In this document: positions 5,321 through 5,404 of the stretch, piece after piece
How positions within the stretch are numbered: position 1 is the stretch's first letter
Layout of the letters: each line of letters begins with the position of its first letter
Source: Spirochaetaceae bacterium
GTDB lineage: Bacteria; Spirochaetota; Spirochaetia; Treponematales; Breznakiellaceae
Direction: 5' to 3'
NCBI GenBank assembly: GCA_031279965.1
Contig: JAITHM010000057.1
Span: 1-5,404, forward strand
DNA: 5,404 bases
Notes under the pieces: model-generated
Database searches by the model: none
Seen by the model: only the letters and a program-made list of their open reading frames with translations
Told to the model about the DNA's origin: nothing
Program-made: the position numbers and the translations under genes

Positions 5321-5404
5321 ATGGACTACGACTGCATCGTCATAGGCGGCGGGCACGCGGGGATAGAGGCGGCGCTCGCCTGCGCGCGGCTGGGGCTTTC
5401 CACG
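5321..5404 (+). CDS. mnmG: tRNA uridine 5-carboxymethylaminomethyl modification enzyme MnmG, 5' end only
   Basis: Only the first 28 codons are in the window. The translation begins MDYDCIVIGGGHAGIEAA, the FAD-binding dinucleotide fold that opens MnmG (GidA), with the diagnostic GGGHAG...EAA at residues 9-18. MnmG works with MnmE, using FAD, a reduced folate and GTP hydrolysis, to modify uridine 34 in tRNAs. The ATG at 5321 places the fold at the normal position. The frame is open upstream to a TTG at 5261, but that extension is Pro/Leu-rich and looks non-coding. The visible part is about 70% GC by hand count, clearly higher than the genes to its left. No Shine-Dalgarno is seen. Confidence 0.9.
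   Translation, partial: MDYDCIVIGGGHAGIEAALACARLGLST

Overview
This 5.4 kb stretch of a bacterial chromosome carries one complete plus-strand gene (a radical SAM protein), five minus-strand genes in two apparent transcription units, and the first 28 codons of a plus-strand mnmG at the right edge. The poly(A)-polymerase-type PcnB and the Vor-type ferredoxin/alpha-subunit pair suggest an anaerobic bacterium. The PcnB N-terminus looks to me most like those of spirochaetes (treponeme-like), but this is recognition from memory and only a moderate to weak taxonomic hint. Base composition is uneven: the radical SAM gene is fairly AT-rich, the vor genes are richer in GC, and the visible part of mnmG is about 70% GC by hand count.

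Layout. Bases 1-129 hold a 15-base C run (61-75) and a weak promoter-like pair just before the radical SAM gene (130-1032, +). That gene belongs to a family I associate with surface-glycan loci. An 85-base convergent gap with no clear terminator follows. The first minus-strand unit is then transcribed from right to left: alpha/beta hydrolase (3814-2870), pcnB (2873-1797) and tsaB (1807-1118). Its genes overlap by 4 and 11 bases, which indicates translational coupling. A good sigma70-type promoter (TGGACA, 17 bases, TATGAT) lies so close to the hydrolase ATG that its mRNA is predicted to be leaderless.

The second minus-strand unit is a small 2x[4Fe-4S] ferredoxin subunit (5207-4983) followed by a VorB/KorA-type alpha subunit (4983-3919). 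The two overlap by one base, and a perfect AGGAGG lies before the vorB GTG. The thiamine-binding beta and the gamma subunits that normally follow are absent; the hydrolase unit begins instead. The 113-base divergent region between the ferredoxin gene and mnmG contains a perfect 7-base inverted repeat and a 9-base tandem duplication.

Functionally, pcnB and tsaB concern RNA 3'-end and tRNA t6A metabolism, mnmG concerns tRNA wobble-uridine modification, and the vor genes concern ferredoxin-linked 2-oxoacid oxidation. I see no clear novel multi-gene system. The best leads are the C-tract whose length decides which upstream frame joins the radical SAM gene, the predicted leaderless operon, and the incomplete oxidoreductase operon.
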